NCBI GenBank assembly: GCA_027022125.1
Contig: JALVZI010000021.1
Span: 1-5,308 of the forward strand
DNA length: 5,308 nucleotides
Direction: 5' to 3'
Source: Anaerolineae bacterium
Lineage (GTDB): Bacteria; Chloroflexota; Anaerolineae; 4572-78
The position numbers and the translations under genes were made by a program. Each line of letters starts with the position of its first letter. Positions within the stretch are counted from its first letter, which is position 1. Below the pieces are notes generated by a model. The model had not been told where the DNA came from, searched no databases, and worked only from the letters and a program-made list of their open reading frames with translations. This document shows, piece after piece, positions 1 to 5,308 of this stretch.

Positions 1-90
1 CTGAGTAGCGGTTCACGCAGTGAACCGCGTATCGAAGGGCGTTTTTCCCTGCCGATTTTCACCCTTCGATACGCCCTGCGGGCTACTCAG
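1..90. repeat. REP/REPIN-like compound palindromic element
   Basis: Two inverted copies of one unit are visible. Each begins CTGAGTAGC, continues with a small hairpin, then GCGTATCGAAGGG. The outer arms 1-9 and 82-90 pair perfectly (9 bp). Arms 27-39 and 62-74 pair perfectly (13 bp) around a 22-nt spacer. Within the left unit, 9-16 and 20-27 form an 8-bp hairpin with loop GCA. Within the right unit, 73-76 and 80-83 form a 4-bp hairpin whose loop is also GCA when read on the minus strand. Each half carries GTAG just before its hairpin, the layout known for REP sequences mobilised by RAYT (TnpA_REP) transposases and for their paired form, REPIN. No RAYT gene is in the window, so that link is inference. 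The element lies downstream of the kinase gene, a typical place for REPs, where it could act as an mRNA 3'-end structure. It may continue beyond base 1. Confidence 0.75.
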
Positions 91-123
91 GATGAAAAAT
101 CGGCAAACGTCAACAGAACCTAA

Positions 124-152
124 TTACCAATCTCCAATCAACCAATCGGCAG
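124..152. repeat. Short heptamer tract spanning the kinase stop codon
   Basis: On the plus strand the bases read as TTACCAA (124), TCTCCAA (131), TCAACCAA (138, one base longer) and TCGGCAG (146). The first three resemble the TCACCAA heptamers at 3630-3650 in the main array. The TCA at 138-140 is the reverse complement of the kinase TGA stop, so the repeat-like tract includes the gene's last codons and stop. The tract is short and degenerate, so chance resemblance is possible. Confidence 0.45.
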
Positions 153-1709
153 GGTGAAATAAAATGCCGCACCGAAACCTTCGCGGTCGTCCACCCAAAT
201 TTGACCGCCCATCGTTTCCACCGCCAGTTTGCAGAAAGTCAGCCCCAATCCCACCCCGTTGCGAATTTTGCCGAGGTCGGCGGTGGTGTCGAGTTGGGCG
301 AATCGCTCGAAGATGATTTTGCGGTGTTGCGGAGGGATGCCCTCGCCGCGGTCGGCGACGCAGAATTCCACCATGCCATCCACTGCGCGGACGAAAATAA
401 AAATATTTTCGTTTTCGGGGGAGTATTTTACGGCGTTATCCAGCAGGTTTTCGATGACACGCTGGAACATAATGGGGTCTGCCATCACCGGCGGCAAATC
501 GGCGGGGAAGTTGACGTTTGCGCCGACATGGTGCATTTTGAAAAGCGGTTGCAGGGTGGCGAGACTATCTGACAGCAGAGCCGCCGCGTCAACCGCTTCC
601 GGTTCCAGCACCAATTGATTGTTTTCCAGTTTGTGCTCGTCCAGCAGGGTCAGTGTCAACCGTTCCATTTGCCCGGCGGCAGCCATACCGCCTTCGATGA
701 TTTTTTGGCTCATTTCGGTGATGGTGTTGCCGGGGTCCATCGTCAAAAATTGCAGTGCGCCAATCATCGCGCTGAGCGGCGCTTTCAAATCGTGCACCAC
801 CATGCCGGTCAGCGTCTCTTTCAAATCGCTCAATTCGTGCAACCGCCGATTCACAAATTCCAACTCTTCTTTTTGTGCCAGATAAACGTGCCGCGTCTCG
901 GTCAATTCATCGTTGAGCGCCATAATCTGTTCGGAAAGGAACTCGGCTCGCTCTTTGGCGTGGCGATAGTCAATCAGATTTTCCACCAGCCGTAATATCT
1001 GCCAGCCCGACAGCGGCGGAACCAGCACAAAATCAACTTCGTTGGCGTATGACGGCGGCGTGTCGGCGGGCGGAGCGATAACCACCAGATTGAAAATGGG
1101 GTTCTGTGTGCGCAGAGTGGTGAACGCTTGCCATGCATCGGGGGTCAGTAGAGATTCATCAATGATGAGCACTGACGGCGGATAATTGCGGATTTTCTCC
1201 ACCGGTTTCATAAACTGCGCGTAGCCATAGACGTTGTACTGTTTTTCTTTCAGCAGCGAAACGATGGCATCGCGGGCGGGGTCGGTGGAGATGATGAGCA
1301 CACTCGGTCCGGCGGGGCGAGTGGCTTCCGTGCGCTCGATATGCGTTTCGAGATATTGCAAAAATTGCTGCATATTGAGCGGTTTGGGGAAATATGCTTG
1401 ATAGTTGAAGGGGTGATGTTCGGCGTGACTGTGCCAGTGCGGGGCGGCATCCGGCAGCGACAGCGCGGTCATCACCACACGCGGGATGGCACGGGTGGCG
1501 GGGTTGTTTTGCAACCGACCGCACACTTCAAACCCGTTGATGCCGGGCAGCAGGATATCGAGCGCAATCAGGTCGGGATGCTCTTTTTCCGCCAGCCGGA
1601 TGCCCGCTTCGCCGTCTGCGGCGATGAGCACGGTGTGCCCGGCGCGGGTTAAACTGATTTGCAGCATTTCTAGCGTGTTGGTGTCTTGGTCAATCAGCAA
1701 AATTTTCAC
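138..1709 (-). CDS. Hybrid sensor histidine kinase: receiver, receiver-like domain, HisKA, HATPase_c
   Basis: This 523-aa protein should autophosphorylate on His from ATP and exchange phosphate with a receiver in a two-component relay. Residues 1-125 are a receiver: KILLIDQDT start, phosphoacceptor Asp51 in LDILLPGINGFEV, Thr81 and Lys109 (PKP). The second acidic-pocket Asp is Gln8 here. Residues 135-250 look like a second, degenerate receiver: LIID with Asp184 is kept but the conserved Lys is replaced in VPPLS. A coiled-coil-like stretch (~250-300) leads to the H-box HDLKAPL with His306. The N-box ENLLDNAVKYS (420-430), G1 DRGEGI (453-458) and G2 GVGLGL (485-490) are intact. No signal peptide or membrane segment is seen, so it should be cytoplasmic. 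The GTG start is chosen because AAAGGAG lies 6 nt upstream and the receiver fold begins exactly there. A longer reading to 1919 adds a low-complexity Pro/Arg/His leader and is rejected. It overlaps the lipoprotein gene by 20 nt. No cognate regulator or DNA-binding output domain is in the window, so its target is unknown. Confidence 0.93.
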   Translation of the reverse strand: MKILLIDQDTNTLEMLQISLTRAGHTVLIAADGEAGIRLAEKEHPDLIALDILLPGINGFEVCGRLQNNPATRAIPRVVMTALSLPDAAPHWHSHAEHHPFNYQAYFPKPLNMQQFLQYLETHIERTEATRPAGPSVLIISTDPARDAIVSLLKEKQYNVYGYAQFMKPVEKIRNYPPSVLIIDESLLTPDAWQAFTTLRTQNPIFNLVVIAPPADTPPSYANEVDFVLVPPLSGWQILRLVENLIDYRHAKERAEFLSEQIMALNDELTETRHVYLAQKEELEFVNRRLHELSDLKETLTGMVVHDLKAPLSAMIGALQFLTMDPGNTITEMSQKIIEGGMAAAGQMERLTLTLLDEHKLENNQLVLEPEAVDAAALLSDSLATLQPLFKMHHVGANVNFPADLPPVMADPIMFQRVIENLLDNAVKYSPENENIFIFVRAVDGMVEFCVADRGEGIPPQHRKIIFERFAQLDTTADLGKIRNGVGLGLTFCKLAVETMGGQIWVDDREGFGAAFYFTLPIG

Positions 1710-3366
1710 GCGCTGCTCCTTTATCGGCGGGTGCTGGTGGCGCGATGGTTGCGGTTGGTGTGTTGGTATCGGTAATGGTTGGCGTGGGCGAGACGGGCGG
1801 CAGGCGCGGGATAACCCACCGGGGCGAATTGCTTTCGTGGTTGGCGGTGAGTGCTTTCGCCGCAGAGCCGTTATCGGGCAGCAGATAAAGGTCGTTTTCA
1901 TAAATGATAATGGTGGCATTACTGCCAGCGGGGTGTGCCATTGACGGAAATTCCACGCCTGGTTGTTCTCCCCGCGGGAAGATAACGGTTGGATTGCTGC
2001 CGTCCCAATCCATATGCATAAGTTTATACCGACTGGTGACAGAATGCAAGGGGGTTATGGCATTTCCGTAAATGATGCCGCCGGTTGTCCACAGCGGATT
2101 TGCCCACATACCCGCTTGCGGGGCGATTTTCGCGCTGATGCTGCCATCGGCGGCGAAAAGCCACACATCGAACACCTGACTTTCCTCCGGCGGCACGTCC
2201 GCTGCCGGTTCGCCGTGAATGACGGTGGCGATGAATGCGCTGTTGGGCGACCACGATACAGTGGGAACCCACACCCATTCGCTGTGGGTTTGGTACGGTG
2301 CAAAGTTTTTCAGAATGGTGGTTGTGCCGTTGGCGGCATCAATCACGCCGACTTCTGCGGCGGTGGCGAAAGCGAATTTCGTGCCGTCCGGCGACCATTT
2401 GAAATTCGACCCCCACCACGAATACAGCCCGCGCGTGTTCGGCGGCAGAATGCGCCGTGCGGTGGCGATAGGTTTCTCGGTATCCCACAGCCACAAATCA
2501 TTTTGAGCGCGCCAGCCCGGCTGACCCGGCGCGCGCTCGGCGGTGCTGTATGCGATGCGGGTATCGGTGATGAGCGGCGACCATTCGGCATACAGCACGC
2601 CCTGCACCGGCAGCGAAATCGGTTTTTCGCCCACGATGCGGGTGTCCACCATCCACAGGGTGTTCAGCGGCGCGTCGGCGGTGCCGGAAACGGCGCGGGT
2701 GAACAGCAACCGGCTGCCATCGGGCGACACGGAAAAAACGTGCCCGTCCAAATCGCCGCTGGTGGTCAGCAATCGGCGGGCGATGGTGCTTTCTTTCATC
2801 AGCCACGCATTGCCGCCGGAAAGATAGATAATGTTGCCGGGAAAGGTCACTTTCGGCAGCGAGCCTTTCCCGCCGACAATCAGAATTTCATCCACCGGCG
2901 CTTTGGTCATCACCCGGCTCACCTCTGTGCGCGACACTTCCACGCCGTTTTCCAGTGTGATGCGGGTGGTGATTTCCTCTTCCCCGTTCACGCCCAGTTG
3001 CTGGATGCGCTGTTCTCCGGCGGGCAGAATTTCGTTCACCACAATTTTCTGCTCGAAGGGGACGGGGCGGGTGGTGACTTCCGTTTTTTCGGTAACGCGG
3101 GTGACGGTGATAGCCATACCGTTTTTCAGTTGCACATACAGGTCGGGTTCCACCCGGTCAAGGTCGCCCAGTTGGATACCCGCTTCTTGCATCAATTGCC
3201 CCACGGTGTTGGCGTCGGTGGCGCGGGTGATGGTTTCGCCATCCACAGTGATGGAAACCGTTTTTTCGGTGGGCTGGCAGGCGGCAAGCGCGAGAATAAT
3301 GAATAGTGAAAAGTGAAGAATGAATGATGTTGTTTTTGGTTTCGGGTTTTTAGTTTTGGGTTTCAA
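1690..3366 (-). CDS. Putative lipoprotein with DUF348, G5 and PD40/TolB-like beta-propeller domains
   Basis: The predicted product is 558 aa. Residues 1-13 are Lys-rich (KPKTKNPKPKTT), 14-29 hydrophobic, and LALAAC ends in Cys30, a fitting lipobox, so export and lipid anchoring are likely. Residues ~36-77 match DUF348 style (VSITVDGETITRATDANTVGQLM). Residues ~83-165 match a G5 domain (PVPFEQKIV, ILPAGEQRIQQLGVNG, ENGVEVSRTEV). From ~175 to 518 there are several propeller-type strands with SPDG-like turns: VSPDGSRLLFTR (~213), EWSPLITDTRIAYS (~261), KWSPDGTKFAFA (~323), SWSPNSAFIATV (~371). Residues ~521-548 form a Pro/Thr-rich tail. G5 and DUF348 occur in cell-surface proteins such as those of the YabE/Rpf group; no catalytic motif is visible, so a binding or structural role is likely and the ligand is unknown. 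The start is TTG at 3366-3364 with no convincing ribosome-binding site; an in-frame TGA at 3384-3382 limits further extension. The first ~25 codons coincide with intergenic-type heptamers, so the true start is uncertain. Confidence 0.85.
   Translation of the reverse strand: MKPKTKNPKPKTTSFILHFSLFIILALAACQPTEKTVSITVDGETITRATDANTVGQLMQEAGIQLGDLDRVEPDLYVQLKNGMAITVTRVTEKTEVTTRPVPFEQKIVVNEILPAGEQRIQQLGVNGEEEITTRITLENGVEVSRTEVSRVMTKAPVDEILIVGGKGSLPKVTFPGNIIYLSGGNAWLMKESTIARRLLTTSGDLDGHVFSVSPDGSRLLFTRAVSGTADAPLNTLWMVDTRIVGEKPISLPVQGVLYAEWSPLITDTRIAYSTAERAPGQPGWRAQNDLWLWDTEKPIATARRILPPNTRGLYSWWGSNFKWSPDGTKFAFATAAEVGVIDAANGTTTILKNFAPYQTHSEWVWVPTVSWSPNSAFIATVIHGEPAADVPPEESQVFDVWLFAADGSISAKIAPQAGMWANPLWTTGGIIYGNAITPLHSVTSRYKLMHMDWDGSNPTVIFPRGEQPGVEFPSMAHPAGSNATIIIYENDLYLLPDNGSAAKALTANHESNSPRWVIPRLPPVSPTPTITDTNTPTATIAPPAPADKGAARENFAD
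1716..1722 (-). promoter_or_regulatory. Shine-Dalgarno of the hybrid kinase gene
   Basis: The minus strand reads AAAGGAG, then six bases (CAGCGC), then GTG at 1709-1707. It is the best ribosome-binding site in the window and it decides the kinase start. It lies inside the end of the lipoprotein reading frame, where it encodes part of D-K-G-A. Ribosomes finishing the lipoprotein at 1690 are therefore placed to re-initiate on the kinase. Confidence 0.88.
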
Positions 3367-3405
3367 GTTAGTTGTCAGTTTTCAGTGGTCAGTTTTTTGT
3401 TCAAG

Positions 3406-3514
3406 GTTCAAGGTTGCAGGGTAGCAGGGTGGCAATCAGTCCCAAGTCTCAGGTTTCAAGTTCAAAGTTCAAAGTTCAAGGTTGCAGGGTTGTAATCAGT
3501 CTCAAGTCTCAAGG
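3406..3514. repeat. Pair of ~45-nt higher-order direct repeats within the array
   Basis: Two copies are visible: 3406-3453 and 3474-3514. Both start GTTCAAGGTTGCAGGGT and end with AATCAGTCYCAAGTCTCA plus AGG or GG. The left copy has an extra octamer (TAGCAGGG following TTGCAGGG), a likely local duplication. A partial third start (GTTCAAGGTTCAAG) is at 3541. This shows that blocks of several words were copied together, not only single heptamers. Confidence 0.82.
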
Positions 3515-3612
3515 CCAATGTCCAAAGTCGTCGGTCGTTGGTTCAAGGTTCAAGTCCAAAGTCACGCATCACTCATCACGTTTCACGCCTCACGCATCAC
3601 GCAAGTTGGCGA

Positions 3613-3634
3613 ATTTGCAAATGGGTGAATCACC
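3613..3634. repeat. Two adjacent short dyads interrupting the heptamer array
   Basis: ATTTGCAAAT at 3613-3622 is a perfect 10-bp palindrome. GGTGAATCACC at 3624-3634 is a 5-bp dyad around one central base. They sit in the only stretch (3604-3629) where the TCAC words stop, about 250 nt upstream of the lipoprotein start. A protein-binding site is possible, but palindromes this short can arise by chance, and no promoter was found near them. Confidence 0.3.
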
Positions 3635-3732
3635 AATCACCAATCACCAATCTCACGCCTCACGTTTCACGCATCACGTTTCACGCCTCACGTTTCACGT
3701 CATCACGCATCACGTTTCACGCATCCCATTTT

Positions 3733-5308
3733 TCACTCTTCACTCTTCACTATTCTCTGCAACTCATACAGTTTGTTCAGCGCTTCCAGCGGCGAGATTT
3801 CCTCGATTTTCAGCGATTGCAGAATTTCTACCACCGGGTGGGTTTCCGGTGCGAGAAATGACAGTTGCACCCCGCTGAAGGTGTTGCGGATGTGTGCCTG
3901 CTCCGCCACTCGCGCCGAATCACGTTCCAGTTCCGCCAGAATCTCGTTGGCGCGGTCAATCACCGGTTTGGGGATGCCCGCCAACTGCGCCACATGCACG
4001 CCGTAACTTTTGTCTGCGCCGCCGGGCACAATTTTATGCAGAAAAACCACCTGCCCGCCGGTATCGGTCACGGCGACATTATAGTTTCGCACGCGCGGCA
4101 GATAGTTTTCCAATTCGACCAACTCATGATAATGGGTGGCGAACAGCGTTTTGGCGCGCAGACGCGGATTGTTGTGGATATATTCCACAATGGCGCGGGC
4201 AATTGCCAGCCCATCATAGGTGCTGGTTCCGCGCCCGATTTCATCCAGAATGAGCAGACTGCGCGGGGTACTCTGCGCCAGCAGCGCCGCCGTTTCGACC
4301 ATTTCCACCATGAAGGTACTCTGCCCGGCGTGAATTTCATCCTGCGCGCCGATGCGGGTGAAAATGCGGTCAACCACGCCGATATGGGCACGCTCGGCGG
4401 GGACGAATGAGCCGATTTGCGCCATCAGCACAATCAGCGCCACCTGCCGCAGCAGGGTGGATTTCCCGCTCATATTCGGTCCGGTGATGATCCAAATCTG
4501 CTCATCGGCGGACAGACGGGTATCATTCGGCACAAATCCCGCGCCGGCGTCCCGCACGGCTTTTTCCACCACCGGATGCCGCCCGTTGACGATTTCCAGC
4601 AGGTCGTCATCCCCCAATTCCGGTCGAACATAATTGTTTTGCGCCGCCACCTGCCCCAGCGCGGCGAACACATCGAGTTTTGCCAGCGTGTCGGCGGTTC
4701 GGTACAGCGCGCGATGGTGCGCCGCCACCTGCTCGACCACCTCGCGGAAGATGCGCGTTTCAATTTCAATCTGCCGCTCTTCGGCGTTCAGCACGATGCT
4801 TTCATACTCTTTCAGTTCGGGGGTGATGAACCGCTCGGCGTTGACCAGCGTTTGCTTGCGGATATATTCCGGCGGAACCATATCCAAATTCGATTTGGTA
4901 ATTTCGATATAATAGCCGAAAACTTTGTTGAAGCCGACTTTCAATTTCGGGATGCCGGTGCGCTCGCGCTCGCGGGTTTCCAGTTCGGTAATCCAGCGAC
5001 GGGCATTGCGCGAACCGTTCAGCAGCGCGGAAAGTTCCTCTGAAAAAGCGGGGCGGATGACGCCCCCTTTTGAAAGTTGCGCGGGCGGGTCATCCACAAT
5101 TGCCTGCGACAGCAGTTCCAGCACCGCCGGGCACGGGTCGAGCGCCTCTGCCAGCGCGGAAAACTGCGGATTGCCGTCGCGGCGCAGCGCGTTAATCAGC
5201 GTGGGGATGATTTCCAGACTGCGGCGCAAATCTGCCAAATTGCGGGGATGGGCGATACCCTGCAAAATGCGGCTGGTCAGCCGTTCCATATCGGCGATGC
5301 CTTTCAGC
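3733..5308 (-). CDS. mutS: DNA mismatch repair protein MutS, partial (N-terminus outside window)
   Basis: MutS binds mismatches and small loops as a dimer and uses ATP to recruit MutL. From the first whole codon (5307-5305) 524 aa are present, against roughly 850-900 for a full MutS. The mismatch-binding domain with its Phe-X-Glu motif, the connector and the start of the core lie beyond the window. Seen here: the core segment LKGIADMERLTSRIL (1-15); clamp region with GYYIEITK (131-138) and NAERFITPELKEYE (156-169); Walker A GPNMSGKST (276-284); STFMVEM (330-336); Walker B LLILDE with Asp355-Glu356; ATHYHE with His392; the helix-turn-helix dimer segment SYGVHVAQLAGIPKPVIDRANEIL (434-457); and a C-terminal LEALNKLYELQRIV, the usual MutS end. 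All ATPase motifs look intact. The last four residues, KSEE, and the stop are encoded by intergenic-type heptamers. ATG at 5289 is internal, not the start. Confidence 0.98.
   Translation of the reverse strand, partial: LKGIADMERLTSRILQGIAHPRNLADLRRSLEIIPTLINALRRDGNPQFSALAEALDPCPAVLELLSQAIVDDPPAQLSKGGVIRPAFSEELSALLNGSRNARRWITELETRERERTGIPKLKVGFNKVFGYYIEITKSNLDMVPPEYIRKQTLVNAERFITPELKEYESIVLNAEERQIEIETRIFREVVEQVAAHHRALYRTADTLAKLDVFAALGQVAAQNNYVRPELGDDDLLEIVNGRHPVVEKAVRDAGAGFVPNDTRLSADEQIWIITGPNMSGKSTLLRQVALIVLMAQIGSFVPAERAHIGVVDRIFTRIGAQDEIHAGQSTFMVEMVETAALLAQSTPRSLLILDEIGRGTSTYDGLAIARAIVEYIHNNPRLRAKTLFATHYHELVELENYLPRVRNYNVAVTDTGGQVVFLHKIVPGGADKSYGVHVAQLAGIPKPVIDRANEILAELERDSARVAEQAHIRNTFSGVQLSFLAPETHPVVEILQSLKIEEISPLEALNKLYELQRIVKSEE

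Larger units (their letters stand above)
3296..3753. repeat. Degenerate heptamer (7-nt) repeat array between and into two genes
   Basis: This holds the whole 366-nt gap (3367-3732) plus both flanking gene edges. On the plus strand it parses into 7-nt words with few slips. Sub-blocks: NNNNTGA words 3296-3323; T/G-rich words (TTTCGGG 3340, TTTTTAG 3347, TTTTGGG 3354, TTTCAAG 3361); TCAGTNN at 3375, 3382 and 3389; TTCAARG at 3400, 3407, 3461, 3468, 3475 and 3542; TCACNNN at 3562-3603; TCACCAA at 3630, 3637 and 3644; TCACGNN words 3653-3723 with one 8-nt slip at 3695; TCACTNT at 3733, 3740 and 3747. The family resembles in style the STRR heptamers of cyanobacteria, but a shared origin is not shown. 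No standard promoter, intrinsic terminator or RNA gene is convincing inside it. Confidence 0.88.

Noticed and set aside
47..57. CCCTGCCGATT shared between the palindrome spacer and the end of the kinase gene (144-154, minus strand)
   Set aside because: Only 11 bases match; it may be chance or a local copy, and nothing else supports a function.
1710..1919. N-terminal extension of the hybrid kinase
   Set aside because: It would encode a Pro/Arg/His-rich leader from the lipoprotein's Pro/Thr tail in another frame. The GTG at 1709 has an excellent Shine-Dalgarno and matches the receiver start.
1963..3306. Long plus-strand open frame (447 codons) opposite the lipoprotein gene
   Set aside because: It is rich in Gly, His, Arg and Phe with no recognisable domain, a typical antisense shadow of a GC-rich gene. 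The minus strand has clear G5 and propeller motifs.
3367..3732. Promoter for the lipoprotein-kinase operon
   Set aside because: Several TTGAAC words look like -35 boxes but recur with the repeat and none has a fitting -10 at 16-18 nt on the minus strand.
3560..3732. Intrinsic terminator after mutS
   Set aside because: No stable GC hairpin followed by a T-run is seen on the minus strand; the words do not pair well with each other.
3400..3753. CRISPR array
   Set aside because: There are no constant repeats separated by unique spacers of even length; the 7-nt words are contiguous and degenerate.
3372..3878. Plus-strand open frame of 168 codons with SRFTHHVSR-like repeats, and a second one at 3538-3861
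   Set aside because: The apparent 7-residue peptide repeat is just the heptamer DNA read in three frames. It runs into antisense mutS and has no ribosome-binding site.
5287..5289. ATG as the start of mutS
   Set aside because: The frame stays open to the window edge with conserved MutS core residues (LKGIAD) before it.

Overview
The window carries three protein genes, all on the minus strand (gene order right to left), plus unusually structured DNA between and after them. The base composition is moderately GC-rich in the genes and clearly lower in the main intergenic region. The organism is most likely a member of Chloroflexota, perhaps Anaerolineae. The hints are a lipoprotein with DUF348, G5 and beta-propeller parts ending in a Pro/Thr-rich tail, a soluble hybrid histidine kinase, and word-like intergenic repeats. 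This is inference from style, not a phylogenetic result.

Layout from right to left: (1) 5308-3733, the C-terminal part of DNA mismatch-repair protein MutS, cut at its 5' end by the window edge. (2) 3732-3367, a 366-nt gap filled with degenerate 7-nt repeats of changing consensus (TCACNNN, then TTCAARG, then TCAGTNN). The repeats do not stop at the gene borders. They supply the last codons and stop of mutS and the first ~25 codons of the next gene. (3) 3366-1690, a probable secreted lipoprotein whose basic n-region and hydrophobic signal core are encoded by these heptamers. (4) 1709-138, a Rec / receiver-like / HisKA / HATPase_c hybrid kinase. It starts with GTG inside the 3' end of the lipoprotein gene, with a strong Shine-Dalgarno, so the two genes form a translationally coupled pair. 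(5) 137-1, a short trace of the same heptamer style around the kinase stop codon, followed by a REP/REPIN-like compound palindrome at 1-90.

Function together: the lipoprotein and kinase are probably one transcriptional unit, in which an extracytoplasmic G5/propeller protein is made with a cytoplasmic kinase that has no membrane segment. A direct signalling link between them is only a hypothesis. mutS is a housekeeping gene on the same strand, but the repeat-filled gap leaves co-transcription open. I saw no tRNA, rRNA, CRISPR array, transposase or complete insertion sequence. The strongest non-routine signal is the heptamer array and the way it has become coding sequence at both edges; next is the 1-90 element, whose two halves keep the same loop but have different, internally compensated stems.
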